64,000 nucleotides of DNA, taken from contig AAVV01000002.1 in NCBI GenBank assembly GCA_000169115.1, forward strand, positions 1 through 64,000, given 5' to 3'. The notes beneath the pieces are model-generated. The model worked only from the letters and a program-made list of their open reading frames with translations. It was not told the origin of the DNA and made no database searches. This document shows, piece by piece, positions 8,314 to 17,387 of this stretch (position 1 is the first letter of the stretch; each line of letters begins with the position of its first letter). The stretch comes from a marine gamma proteobacterium HTCC2080 (GTDB lineage: Bacteria > Pseudomonadota > Gammaproteobacteria > Pseudomonadales > Halieaceae). The translations under genes were made by a program, and so were the position numbers.

Positions 8314-8931
8314 TTAAGCGGTCAAAACGCCGCGTTGTTCTAGGTAGTCAATCAGCAGCTCAACCTCAGCCTCAAGGCTCATCTGATCAGTGTGCAGATG
8401 GATCTCAGGGGATTCGGGGGCTTCGTAAGGATCGTCAATGCCGGTAAAGTTTTTGATTTCTCCGGCACGAGCTTTTTTATAAAGACCTTTAGGGTCACGT
8501 TTTTCGGCTTCTTCCAGGGCGCAATCTACAAACACTTCAATAAACATCATCCCAGATTCAACGTGGAGTGCACGCACCTGGTCGCGATCCGCGCGATAGG
8601 GGCTAATAAAGCTGCTTAGTGCGATGACGCTGGAATCTACAAATAACTTTGCAATCTCACCAATACGCCGGATATTTTCAGTGCGATCCTCCGCGGAAAA
8701 CCCAAGATTCTTATTAATGCCAAAGCGGATGTTGTCGCCATCAAGGCGATAGCTCAGGTGGCCACGCTCAAACAACTTGGCTTCCAATGCGACAGCGATA
8801 GTACTTTTGCCACTGCCGGACAATCCAGTGAACCAAAGGGTAGCGCCTTGTTGCTTCATCATGCGATCGCGGTCAGCGCGGGTAATTTCACCATCATGCC
8901 AGTGAACGTTGGTGGCTTTTTGTTCAGTCAT
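8314..8931 (-). CDS. cysC: Adenylylsulfate (APS) kinase
   Basis: CysC phosphorylates APS to 3'-phosphoadenosine-5'-phosphosulfate (PAPS), used for sulfate reduction or sulfonation. The 205-residue protein has the Walker A motif FTGLSGSGKST at about residues 34-44, the RLDGDNIRFGINKNLGFS block, ENIRRIGEIAKLF, and the substrate region ISPYRADR followed by FVDCALEEAEKRDPKGLYKKAR. Length is normal for a stand-alone kinase. AGGAG stands seven bases before the ATG. It is the first gene of a cysC-sat pair and diverges from a LysR regulator whose upstream region holds a LysR-type palindrome. Confidence 0.96.
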   Translation of the reverse strand: MTEQKATNVHWHDGEITRADRDRMMKQQGATLWFTGLSGSGKSTIAVALEAKLFERGHLSYRLDGDNIRFGINKNLGFSAEDRTENIRRIGEIAKLFVDSSVIALSSFISPYRADRDQVRALHVESGMMFIEVFVDCALEEAEKRDPKGLYKKARAGEIKNFTGIDDPYEAPESPEIHLHTDQMSLEAEVELLIDYLEQRGVLTA

Positions 8932-8997
8932 TGCAGGTCTCCTGTTTGATGGACGCGGAGTGTAGGTTTATATGGGGTATTTGTTAAATAGTTTTAT

Positions 8998-9014
8998 TAG
9001 GTACAAACTACCTA
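8998..9014. promoter_or_regulatory. LysR-type operator between cysC and the LysR gene
   Basis: TAGGTA-CAAAC-TACCTA is a perfect 6-bp inverted repeat with a 5-base spacer and contains the T-N11-A core of LysR-type binding sites. It lies 14 bases before the LysR start codon and about 70 bases before the cysC start, the classic place for an autoregulating divergent LysR protein. Confidence 0.65.
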
Positions 9015-9027
9015 TTCTATAAATACT

Positions 9028-9948
9028 ATGGCGTCGCCGATGACCGCAGTAAGGAGTGAATCTCTCAGATTTTCCCTAAGACAGTTGGAAATTTTTATCG
9101 CTGTTGCGAGCACGGGAACAACCGCTGAGGCAGGGCAGGTGCTTGCGATGTCTCAGTCAGCTGTGAGCGCTGCTTTGAAGGCCCTCGAGAACAATCACAA
9201 CGCAGAGCTGTTTGACCGCATTGCCAACCGTCTTGTTCTCAACCCGACGGGGCGTCAGTTAGAGGTTCGGGCGCGCGTGTTACTCGAGGAAGCCCGTCAG
9301 CTGCAAGCTGAGTTGTTATCAGCATCGCCCTCAGGTGATCTCAACATCAGCGCAAGCTTTACCATTGCTAACCACCTTATGGTTGATTACCTCGCAGCGT
9401 GGTTGAGCCGTTATCCGATGGCCAAAGTCGACATCACCCCGGGTAACACTCCCGATGTAGTGACTAGAATACTCAACAGAGAGTGCGAGCTGGGTCTGAT
9501 CGAGAATGAAACCCAAGCTAAGGGTGTCGAATTAATTCCATGGGTTGAAGACGAGTTGTTTGCTTTTTGTGCGCCCACTCATCCCCTGGCAAAAAAAGGG
9601 CGCTTAACAGAGACGGATATTCTCCGCGTTGACTGGATTTTGCGCGAGCCCAACTCCGGCGCTCGCTCCCTATTTGATCAGGTTTTTGCCTCTTTAGTGC
9701 CGCAATTGCGCGTACGCCTTGAGTTGCGTCACAACGAACCCATTCTCCGCGCAGTAGAGCAGGAGCTGGGTGTGGGCTGCCTGTCGGAAAAGGTTCTGGC
9801 GCCCCATCTTGCGCAGGGCGCTTTGGTAGCACTCGCCTTACCGAAAAAATTACGGCTCAGACGTAAGTTTTATTTTTGTCAGCGGCGACAGCGCCACCAT
9901 AGACCTGAGGTGACCGAATTCTTAAACCTGTGTAGAGGCGCTCAGTAA
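9028..9948 (+). CDS. LysR family transcriptional regulator
   Basis: The 306-residue protein has an N-terminal winged helix-turn-helix at about residues 16-75 (LRQLEIFIAVASTGTTAEAG, then SQSAVSAALKALE) and a C-terminal effector-binding domain of two Rossmann-like lobes. It is transcribed divergently from cysC-sat, with a T-N11-A palindrome in the shared region, so control of sulfate activation is the natural inference. It is not close enough to CysB for me to use that name. The coinducer is unknown. The ATG at 9028 has no clear Shine-Dalgarno, and the second Met (residue 5) is an alternative start. Confidence 0.9.
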   Translation: MASPMTAVRSESLRFSLRQLEIFIAVASTGTTAEAGQVLAMSQSAVSAALKALENNHNAELFDRIANRLVLNPTGRQLEVRARVLLEEARQLQAELLSASPSGDLNISASFTIANHLMVDYLAAWLSRYPMAKVDITPGNTPDVVTRILNRECELGLIENETQAKGVELIPWVEDELFAFCAPTHPLAKKGRLTETDILRVDWILREPNSGARSLFDQVFASLVPQLRVRLELRHNEPILRAVEQELGVGCLSEKVLAPHLAQGALVALALPKKLRLRRKFYFCQRRQRHHRPEVTEFLNLCRGAQ

Positions 9949-9954
9949 ATTGAT

Positions 9955-10818
9955 CTAGCGCAGCACTATGAGCGGGGAGAGGCTGCTTTGAATCATGCGA
10001 ATGGTATTGCTGCCTAAAAATAAATGGCGCACTTTTGAGTGTGCAAAGGCCCCCATAATTAGCAAGCCAATGTCATGCTCCCGTTGATAGTTGAGCAGGG
10101 AGTCGGTGACCCCACCGTCAAGGAGGCTGGCAGTCACTTGGTAGCCCTCATGGCTAAGTCGTGCGGCTGCTGCTTCAAATTTACCGGTATGGACATCGTC
10201 ATGATGACCAACCATCACCAAATGGCAGGGTAGGCCGGTCAATAATCCGCCTTTTATAATTCGATCGAGAGAGCGTTCGGCGGTATCTCTGCCGTCGTAA
10301 GCCAACATGAAGCTTTTAGGGGCAGTAAACTGCGCACCCGTGATCAGAATTGAGGTATGTACCTGACGAATCAATGATTCAATATGAGAGCCAAGAGCGG
10401 TAAATTCTCCCGCATGGTCTGTGCCCACCTTACCAACAACCATTAATCGAGCTTGGGCTTCGAGCTCAACGAGGGCTTCCACAAAATCGCCGTGCCTTAG
10501 TAAGGTTTCGACTTGGCTGGCACCATGGGCCAGTGCGCGGCTCTCCGCTTCCTGCAAAAGCGTTTTTCCGTACTGCATGGCCAAACGGCCTCGCTCTTGA
10601 TCGAGTTGCGCCATTCGCTCGAGTAGCTCAGATTGCGCACCCAGTCCAATGGCACCGCTCCAGTCATCGGCACCATGCTGCTGCCGACGCTCTAGGGTAT
10701 GTAGCAGTAATAAATTTCGGTTTAGGCGGGACGCCACCCAAGCGGCGGCTTCACAAACCGCGAGGGATCCTACAGAGCCGTCAACACTTGCGATAATTTG
10801 ATCTTCTTGTTTTTCCAC
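9955..10818 (-). CDS. Tandem universal stress protein (UspA type)
   Basis: The 287-residue cytoplasmic protein contains two Usp domains, about residues 5-147 and 168-287. The second ends with GAFAHSKVRHLFLGSNT, a near match to the ATP-binding pattern G-x2-G-x9-G-S with the second Gly replaced by Ala. The first has GKVGTDHAG...LGSH. Start is a GTG three bases past the SulP stop codon, so it is very likely co-translated with the transporter. Pairing of SulP carriers with Usp proteins suggests the Usp senses nucleotide or stress state to modulate transport; that is inference. It converges on the LysR gene, with six bases between stop codons. Confidence 0.9.
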   Translation of the reverse strand: MEKQEDQIIASVDGSVGSLAVCEAAAWVASRLNRNLLLLHTLERRQQHGADDWSGAIGLGAQSELLERMAQLDQERGRLAMQYGKTLLQEAESRALAHGASQVETLLRHGDFVEALVELEAQARLMVVGKVGTDHAGEFTALGSHIESLIRQVHTSILITGAQFTAPKSFMLAYDGRDTAERSLDRIIKGGLLTGLPCHLVMVGHHDDVHTGKFEAAAARLSHEGYQVTASLLDGGVTDSLLNYQREHDIGLLIMGAFAHSKVRHLFLGSNTIRMIQSSLSPLIVLR

Positions 10819-10821
10819 GGT

Positions 10822-12312
10822 CTAGTGCCCCCCCATTAATTTTTCGACTTCTGCTGGGTCGTTATGGATTCCAAACTTATCGACCACAGTTTCCGTGGCT
10901 TCATTCATACCATGGATTGTCACTTCTGCGCCCTCGCGACGAAATTTAATGACAACTTTATCGAGGGCCGCTACGGATGTGACATCCCAGAAATGCGCCA
11001 GAGATAGATCGATCACGACCTGTTCTACAGCCTCCTTAAAGTCGAAGGCTGCGATAAACTGTTCGCTGGAAGCAAAAAATACCTGTCCAATGACGCGATA
11101 GGTTTGAGCCCCTAGTTCGGGATCTGGGTCAGCCTTAACAACCATAAAGCGCCCAATCTTGTGGGCGAAAAAGAGCGAGGCTAGGAGGACTCCAACAAAA
11201 ACTCCGATCGCCAAATTGTGGGTCGCAACCACAACAATGACTGTCGTGATCATGACGATGTTGCTCGACATGGGGTTACGCCGCAAATCACGAATTGACA
11301 CCCAAGAAAACGTGCCAATCGATACCATGATCATCACGGCTACCAATGCCGCCATAGGGATTTGCTGCAGCCAGCTGTCGAGAAAGACCACCATAATAAT
11401 GAGAACGCTGCCCGCGGTCAGTGTCGAAAGTCGTCCTCGACCACCTGACTTAACATTAATAATAGATTGCCCAATCATGGCGCAACCAGCCATGCCGCCA
11501 AAACACCCCGACACAACATTAGCGATGCCTTGACCCTTGCACTCTTTATTGCGGTCGCTGGGGGTATCGGTTAAATCATCGACGATGGTCGCAGTCATGA
11601 GCGACTCCAAAAGACCCACAACCGCTAATCCGACTGAGTAGGGCAAGATAATCATCAGCGTGTCGAGATTCAACGGGATGTCGGGTAGCAAAAAGATGGG
11701 CAGTGTATCGGGTAAGTCTCCCATGTCGCCTACCGTTCTGATGTCGAGGCCCAAAAAAATACTGATTGCGGTCAGGCATATGATACAAACCAGAGGCGAG
11801 GGAATAGCTTTGCCAACAACTGGTAAACGGGGGAACAGGTATATGATGCCCAAGCCGCTAGCCGTCATGGCGTAAACATGCCAAGTGACCTGGGTCAGTT
11901 CCGGCAACTGCGCCATGAAGATGAGTATTGCCAGTGCGTTCACAAACCCCGTGACCACGGATCGTGAGACGAAGCGCATAAGCTCGCCAAGCTTTAGAAA
12001 CCCTGCAATGACCTGTAATACGCCGGTCAGCATAGTCGCCGCTAGCAAGTACTCGAGCCCATGTTCTTTGACGAGTGTCACCATGACGAGCGCCATTGCG
12101 CCTGTGGCAGCAGAGATCATGCCCGGGCGGCCTCCAACGAAAGCGATGACGACCGCTATGCAAAAAGAGGCATAAAGGCCTACCCGGGGATCAACCCCTG
12201 CAATAATAGAAAAGGCGATGGCCTCCGGTATTAAAGCAAGGGCGACGACGAGACCCGCGAGTAAGTCGGCACGAATATTGCCGAACCATTCTTCCTTGAG
12301 CGTTGTAAGCAT
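10822..12312 (-). CDS. SulP family inorganic anion transporter with STAS domain
   Basis: This 496-residue inner membrane transporter of the SLC26/SulP family begins with the signature [20 protein letters not shown], has about 12-14 hydrophobic segments, and ends with a cytoplasmic STAS domain from about residue 400 ([20 protein letters not shown]). SulP proteins move sulfate, bicarbonate or other anions, often with Na+ or H+. Sequence alone does not separate a BicA-like bicarbonate carrier from a sulfate carrier, but the cysC-sat genes 2 kb away make sulfate attractive. It forms a two-gene unit with the downstream Usp gene. Confidence 0.92.
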   Translation of the reverse strand: MLTTLKEEWFGNIRADLLAGLVVALALIPEAIAFSIIAGVDPRVGLYASFCIAVVIAFVGGRPGMISAATGAMALVMVTLVKEHGLEYLLAATMLTGVLQVIAGFLKLGELMRFVSRSVVTGFVNALAILIFMAQLPELTQVTWHVYAMTASGLGIIYLFPRLPVVGKAIPSPLVCIICLTAISIFLGLDIRTVGDMGDLPDTLPIFLLPDIPLNLDTLMIILPYSVGLAVVGLLESLMTATIVDDLTDTPSDRNKECKGQGIANVVSGCFGGMAGCAMIGQSIINVKSGGRGRLSTLTAGSVLIIMVVFLDSWLQQIPMAALVAVMIMVSIGTFSWVSIRDLRRNPMSSNIVMITTVIVVVATHNLAIGVFVGVLLASLFFAHKIGRFMVVKADPDPELGAQTYRVIGQVFFASSEQFIAAFDFKEAVEQVVIDLSLAHFWDVTSVAALDKVVIKFRREGAEVTIHGMNEATETVVDKFGIHNDPAEVEKLMGGH

Positions 12313-12472
12313 GGTGATAACCGGGTTGACTGAGGGGGCGAGGACTATTCGTGTTGAGCGTCAAGTCTGGATCAGTCACGGATCACCGATTTAGCCACGT
12401 CGCCCACGCGGGGCGCAGGGTAGTACATTAACGCGGCTGCGTACAATCACCATGCTTGCAACTGCTGTTACC

Positions 12473-12480
12473 GGAGGGAG
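12473..12480 (+). promoter_or_regulatory. Strong Shine-Dalgarno deciding the AI-2E transporter start
   Basis: GGAGGGAG lies 11 bases before GTG 12492 and downstream of the longer in-frame ATG at 12456, which has no such site. An in-frame GTG at 12483 is too close to it. Confidence 0.5.
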
Positions 12481-12491
12481 TCGTGATTGCG

Positions 12492-13664
12492 GTGCTTTCC
12501 ATGCATACTATGGGCCTCTATGGTTTCCTGCAGGAGTTCCCATTGGAAGAGCAATATCAGGCGGTTAAGACCCGTATTTCCCATGATTTGATTCAAGTGG
12601 CGCTGCGGTTGGTCTGCGCGCTCTTATTGCTGTGGATTTGCGCCAAAATATTTGCGCCTTTTGCAGCTCTTATGGCTTGGGCACTGATTCTCGCCATCAC
12701 GCTCTATCCACTTCATTTACGTCTTCGAGATGCTTTGGCCTGGAGCGATGCGCGAACAGCGACGGTAATTTCCGGCAGCGGTTTGCTGTTGCTGGGGGTC
12801 CCGACCGTGTTACTGGGTATGTCACTTGTAGACCACATAGCTTCAATTATTACCCAATGGCAGCAAGGTAGTCTCGATATCGTACCCCCCGATGAATCCG
12901 TGAAAGATTGGCCGCTGGTTGGTGAGCGCGTGTACGCAATTTGGTTAGAGGCCTCTGATAACCTGGCAGAGTTGCTGGCTGATCATGGCGAGGAGGTTCG
13001 CAGCTTACTCAAGCGTTTCGTTGGTGGCACCACCAGCATGCTAACGACGGTTGGCTTATTTTTGGGAGCAATTGTTGTTGCAGGAATTATGATGGCTTAC
13101 GGACGAGCGGGGAGTTCGGCTATGGGTCGTATAGCGGTAACCCTCGTCGGAAATGCTCGGGGTGAGGAACTGCAGGTCTTATCCGTGGCCACCACGCGCT
13201 CAGTGGCCACTGGCGTCATTGGGGTGGCTGTTATTCAGTCGCTGTTATTGGGTATCGGCTTTCTTTGGGCCGAGGTGCCTGCTGCAGGGGTTCTGGCAGT
13301 GCTGGCGCTGATCACCGGCATCATTCAGTTACCCGCGCTGCTAATAACGCTCCCAGTGCTGATTTGGCTTTGGACCTCGGGCGGTGCGGGGGAAGCCTCC
13401 GCAGTCATGGACGTCGTGATTACGATCTACCTCATCATAGCTGGCCTCGCTGACAACGTGCTTAAACCGATTTTGCTGGGACGCGGCGTCGATGTGCCTA
13501 TGCCGGTTGTCCTTATTGGTGCCTTAGGGGGAATGGTCGGCATGGGTTTGATTGGCCTCTTCATTGGTTCGGTGGTTCTAGCTATTGGTTACCAGTTGTT
13601 GTGGGCATGGGTAGATCGTGAAGCTCGGCAGGCAGCAGTTAACGAAACTAGTGATCCGTCCTAA
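12492..13664 (+). CDS. AI-2E family (YdiK/PerM-type) membrane transporter
   Basis: The protein has the typical topology of the AI-2E/PerM family: two paired hydrophobic segments near the N terminus, a central soluble region of about 100 residues, and five or six C-terminal segments that include the family blocks GVIGVAVIQSLLLGIGFLWAEVP and DNVLKPILLGRGVDVPMPVVLIGALGG. Family members have been linked to autoinducer-2 export or Na+/H+ antiport, but the substrate here is unknown. The start is ambiguous: GTG 12492 best fits the Shine-Dalgarno, while ATG 12501, ATG 12510 and the longer ATG 12456 are alternatives. It precedes the efflux operon by 39 bases and may share its transcript. Confidence 0.87.
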   Translation: MLSMHTMGLYGFLQEFPLEEQYQAVKTRISHDLIQVALRLVCALLLLWICAKIFAPFAALMAWALILAITLYPLHLRLRDALAWSDARTATVISGSGLLLLGVPTVLLGMSLVDHIASIITQWQQGSLDIVPPDESVKDWPLVGERVYAIWLEASDNLAELLADHGEEVRSLLKRFVGGTTSMLTTVGLFLGAIVVAGIMMAYGRAGSSAMGRIAVTLVGNARGEELQVLSVATTRSVATGVIGVAVIQSLLLGIGFLWAEVPAAGVLAVLALITGIIQLPALLITLPVLIWLWTSGGAGEASAVMDVVITIYLIIAGLADNVLKPILLGRGVDVPMPVVLIGALGGMVGMGLIGLFIGSVVLAIGYQLLWAWVDREARQAAVNETSDPS

Positions 13665-13703
13665 CGCTTCAAAAACGCCGAATTGCTTTGAATTTGACTT
13701 GAG

Positions 13704-15263
13704 ATGACCTTACACAAACGACTTAGCGTTGCCGCTATCTGGGTGCTGATCCTGGTCGGTTGTACCACCGTGGGTCCTGATTACGTACCGCCAGATGATA
13801 GCTGGCTTGATGCGCTTGAGATTTCTGTTTATGGGGAATCGATCACCGTCGTCACTGAATCTGAAAGTGAGGCCACGCTTTGGTGGCGTCAGTTTAATGA
13901 TCCTGTGCTCAATGCCCTCATCGAAGAGGCTAAAACTGAAAATCCAACGCTGAGGATTGCCGGGCTTCGGGTGCTGGAGGCTCGTGCTCTGGCGGCTGCC
14001 GCTGGCTCAGCGCTTTATCCTCAGGCACAGACGCTTGATGCAAGTGCAGCCTATGCCAAGCGCAGCAGTGGTCCGGGGGAGAGTGGTTTTAGTAGTTGGG
14101 ATGCTGGCTTTACTTTGGGTTGGGAACTCGACTTTTGGGGCCGATTTCAGCGCGGTATTGAGTCGGCGGACGCGGCGTATTTTGCGTCCCTGGCAAACCA
14201 ACGCGACGCTCAAGTCCTCCTCGCTGCAACGGTTGCCGATATTTATTGGCAATATCGAGTCACCGAGGAGCGCATCGTAATTTTAAATAAAAACGCCGAG
14301 TTGCAGTCTCGCAGTTATGACATTACGCGCCAGATGTTTGAGGCTGGACAACAGTCTGAATTAGACCTGCAGCAAGCTCGCACGCAATATTTAGCGACAT
14401 TGGCCGTGCTACCTTCTTTAGAGCAAGGGGCAGGGCAGCTTGCCAACGCGCTTTCAGCTTTGCTGGGGCGCGCTCCAGCTGAGATGCAAAAACGATTGTC
14501 GGGTAGCGCGGCGAAGCCTGTCCCAATCCCAAGCAGTCATCGTGTTGAGCTTACAGTGCTGCCCGCCACACTTATTCAAAGGCGCCCCGACGTAAGAGCC
14601 AGTCTATGGACCGTGGCTGCACAATCTGCGCAGATTGGTTTGGCGCAAGCCGATTACTACCCCTCTATAGCAATAGGGGGCAGCATCGGTTGGTCGGGTA
14701 ATTCACTAACATCCCAAGACAGTTCAGGGTTGCTCGGTGTTGGTCCTGCCGTGCGGTGGACCGTATTTGACTGGGGACGAATCGCCAACAACATCCGAAT
14801 TCAGGATGCTCGGTTGCAGCAGACCATAGAGGTTTACCGTAATACGGTGCTTAACGCCGCTAGGGAAATAAACGACGCTTCGATAGCGCTAGATAAAACT
14901 GAAGAGCAGCGCGTGTTGCTTGGCAAGACTGTCGAAGCCGCAGAGCGGGCGCTGGAAATTGCTAGTACGCGTTACCGAGAGGGCTATGCTGATTTTCAGC
15001 GAGTACTCGATGCCCAGCGCGTTGTGTTTACCCAGGCCGATAGGAAGCTTCAGAATGATGGCCAGCACCTTCGGGCCATTGTTGCCATGTATAAAGCCTT
15101 GGGAGGTGGCTGGAGCCCCGACGCTATGGCCGACATGTTGCCGACGTCAGTGTTGCAGCAGATGCAGAAGCGCTCCGATTGGGGTGAATTACAGACCTTG
15201 CCAGTGGGTGATGAGCAGGCTTCACCTATTCAATCCGTACCTTCCGAAGTGGAGTCTAAATAA
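13704..15263 (+). CDS. Outer membrane factor lipoprotein (NodT/TolC family)
   Basis: This 519-residue exit duct belongs to a tripartite efflux pump. An N-terminal lipoprotein signal (lipobox VGCT) is followed by VGPDYVPP, diagnostic of NodT-type outer membrane factors. Two OEP repeats follow, each with long coiled helices, including the characteristic LIQRRPDVRA segment at about residues 290-300 and a second-repeat TRYREGYADFQRVLDAQR near the C terminus. The stop codon overlaps the start of the HlyD gene by one base, so the two are translationally coupled. The rest of the operon suggests export of small, possibly aromatic or organic-acid toxins. Confidence 0.94.
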   Translation: MTLHKRLSVAAIWVLILVGCTTVGPDYVPPDDSWLDALEISVYGESITVVTESESEATLWWRQFNDPVLNALIEEAKTENPTLRIAGLRVLEARALAAAAGSALYPQAQTLDASAAYAKRSSGPGESGFSSWDAGFTLGWELDFWGRFQRGIESADAAYFASLANQRDAQVLLAATVADIYWQYRVTEERIVILNKNAELQSRSYDITRQMFEAGQQSELDLQQARTQYLATLAVLPSLEQGAGQLANALSALLGRAPAEMQKRLSGSAAKPVPIPSSHRVELTVLPATLIQRRPDVRASLWTVAAQSAQIGLAQADYYPSIAIGGSIGWSGNSLTSQDSSGLLGVGPAVRWTVFDWGRIANNIRIQDARLQQTIEVYRNTVLNAAREINDASIALDKTEEQRVLLGKTVEAAERALEIASTRYREGYADFQRVLDAQRVVFTQADRKLQNDGQHLRAIVAMYKALGGGWSPDAMADMLPTSVLQQMQKRSDWGELQTLPVGDEQASPIQSVPSEVESK

Positions 15264-16366
15264 TGAGTGACACGTCAGAGGAAGCTGGAACCAAGACAAT
15301 TAACAAAGGTGCAGGCTTGGTGGTGATTTGCCTGGTCGTATTGCTGGCTTGGTATATTTCGGCCGATAGACAGACACCCTATACCTCTCAGGCTCGCGTA
15401 GAGGGATTCGTCGTCGGCATCGCGCCAAAAGTGGCGGGCCTGATCACGCAGGTTCATGTCTCTAACAATCAACGGGTAGAAGTTACTGATTTGCTATTCA
15501 CCCTTGATCAATCGGATTACCTGATTGCACTGCAGCGCGCTCAGTCAGATCTGGAGAAAGCTCGCCAGCAGTTGGCTGCCGGTGATGCCGGAGTTGAGGC
15601 AGCACGAGCAGGCTTGGAAGCGGCCTTGGCGAACGAAATGAAGAGCGCGAAAGATTTTGAGCGTTTAAGCCGTCTCTACGAACAGGACTCGGGCACGATA
15701 TCAGAACGAAGGTTGGAAATGTCGGAGGCATCCTTGGTCGCTGCAACTGCGCAGGTCGTTGCCGCTCGGGCGAACATACAACAGGCAATCGACGCCAAAG
15801 GTGGCGATGACGACAGCAGTAATGCGTATTTGAAATCGGCACAAAGCGCATTGACCAAAGCGCAACTAGATCTCGACAATACCTATGTTCGTGCCGGGAA
15901 ATCAGGTGTGATTACTGATCTTCGTGCGGAGGTGGGCCAGTTTGCTGGTGTCGGCAAGCCGGTAATGACTCTGGTGGCGACAGATGATCTTTGGGTCAAT
16001 GCTGCTTTTACAGAAAACAACTTAAGCGCCCTTACCGAAGGTACCGAAGTCGAGCTGCTCTTTGACACATTGCCGGGACGGGTTTACGAGGGATATGTTC
16101 TATCTGTCGGTTTAGGTGTTAGTGCGTCCACAAATACCCAGCCGGGGACATTGCCGTCCATTCAGAATAATCGTGATTGGCTGCGTCAAGCCCAGCGGTT
16201 TCCCGTTCAAATAGAAATAACTGATCTTTCCGACCCGCATCTCAGATCTGCCCTGCGAATGGGTGGTCAGGCATCGGTAGTGGCATACGGTGACGGGCTA
16301 TGGATTTTGGACACGTTGGCCTGGCTGAGCATTCGGGTTAGAAGTTACCTGTCTTATGCCTATTGA
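15263..16366 (+). CDS. HlyD/EmrA-type membrane fusion protein
   Basis: The periplasmic adaptor (367 aa) has a single N-terminal transmembrane helix (about residues 16-32), a biotinyl-lipoyl-like half-motif (SQARVEGFVVGIAPKVAGLI), a coiled-coil hairpin of about 100 residues, and the second lipoyl half plus beta-barrel (DLDNTYVRAGKSGVITDLRA). It should join the downstream DUF2955 membrane protein to the outer membrane factor encoded just before it. Its start codon shares one base with the preceding stop and its end overlaps the next gene by 11 bases. Confidence 0.93.
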   Translation: MSDTSEEAGTKTINKGAGLVVICLVVLLAWYISADRQTPYTSQARVEGFVVGIAPKVAGLITQVHVSNNQRVEVTDLLFTLDQSDYLIALQRAQSDLEKARQQLAAGDAGVEAARAGLEAALANEMKSAKDFERLSRLYEQDSGTISERRLEMSEASLVAATAQVVAARANIQQAIDAKGGDDDSSNAYLKSAQSALTKAQLDLDNTYVRAGKSGVITDLRAEVGQFAGVGKPVMTLVATDDLWVNAAFTENNLSALTEGTEVELLFDTLPGRVYEGYVLSVGLGVSASTNTQPGTLPSIQNNRDWLRQAQRFPVQIEITDLSDPHLRSALRMGGQASVVAYGDGLWILDTLAWLSIRVRSYLSYAY

Positions 16367-17387
16367 AGCACGACGAACGTTCCGGCTTGCGCTCACCGTA
16401 ACCATCGCCTTGGTCTTGGCGTACGGAAGTGGAATTTCTGTGCCCTACCTGGCGCCGTTATTGGCCCTCATTCTGACCTTAAAACCAGCGCCGCCGATGC
16501 CCTTAGGGAAATTGCTGGGGCTTGCGGTCGCCCTCGCAGTGATCCTTGGTGTGGGTCTGTTGATCGCGCCGTTGGTAGAGCAATACGCCCCGGTCGGACT
16601 CTCTTTGGTAGCTTTTGGGCTCTTTGTGAGCAATCGCATGAGTTTGGGAGGTGACAAGGCCGCGGTGGGTACTTTGTTGGCTATGAGTCTGACATTAATT
16701 TCCGCTCTGGGTGTGTTTAGCCTGGCTTTGGCGCAAACCTTGGTGACAATGCTGGTGGCGGCCGTCGTAATAGCGGTTATTAGTCAGTGGATTGTATATC
16801 CCTTTTTTCCAGAGACGGATGTTGGTCTTGATGCCGCATCTTCGGCAGAGCATAGTGATGGGGGTGTTTCAGAAAACACCTCGGCTTTGCGCGCTGTCGT
16901 TGTAATCTTGCCTGCCTATTTATTTCTGTTAATAAATCCAACTGGGCACACGCCGGTGATGATGAAGTCTATTGTGTTGGCTCAGTCTCCGTCCGTTATT
17001 GAGGCTAGGCAGGCTGCGGTTGAATTACTGGGTGCAACGGTGCTTGGTGGTTTTTTGGCGGCTTTACTTTGGTTTGGCCTAAAGTTGTCGCCCCGACTCG
17101 ATATTTTTGCATTACTGATCTTGTGCGTCATGATAGGGCTCTCCCGAAAACTGTACGTAGCCAATGCCACGCGCTTTACGCAGCAATTTTGGATTGACGC
17201 CTCGGTAACGATGCTTATTCTTCTGGGGCCTGCGGTGGCCGATAGTGCTGCAGGTAAAGATCCCTATCAAGCATTTCTCTTTCGTTTTGGTATGTTCTTT
17301 TTGGTGGCTGTTTATGCTTGGGGAAGTATGGTGCTGCTTAATCGTTTGGGCTGGCTTAGTCGTAGAAAACAGGAAGTGGCAATATGA
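16356..17387 (+). CDS. DUF2955 (FUSC-like) inner membrane protein
   Basis: The 343-residue protein is almost wholly hydrophobic, with about ten membrane segments arranged as two similar halves split by a polar linker near residues 150-175. It starts with FRLALTVTIALVLAYGSGI and includes a VSNRMSLGGDKAAVGTLLAM segment typical of DUF2955 proteins. These are relatives of the fusaric-acid-resistance/aromatic-acid exporter group (AaeB-like) but lack the large cytoplasmic domain. It is the likely inner membrane component of the pump formed with the two preceding genes. It overlaps the HlyD gene by 11 bases and the next gene by 4. Confidence 0.85.
   Translation: MPIEARRTFRLALTVTIALVLAYGSGISVPYLAPLLALILTLKPAPPMPLGKLLGLAVALAVILGVGLLIAPLVEQYAPVGLSLVAFGLFVSNRMSLGGDKAAVGTLLAMSLTLISALGVFSLALAQTLVTMLVAAVVIAVISQWIVYPFFPETDVGLDAASSAEHSDGGVSENTSALRAVVVILPAYLFLLINPTGHTPVMMKSIVLAQSPSVIEARQAAVELLGATVLGGFLAALLWFGLKLSPRLDIFALLILCVMIGLSRKLYVANATRFTQQFWIDASVTMLILLGPAVADSAAGKDPYQAFLFRFGMFFLVAVYAWGSMVLLNRLGWLSRRKQEVAI

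Noticed and set aside
11159-11533. 124-codon plus-strand frame opposite the SulP gene
   Set aside because: Shadow of the SulP coding sequence; Met/Thr-rich translation with no family features.
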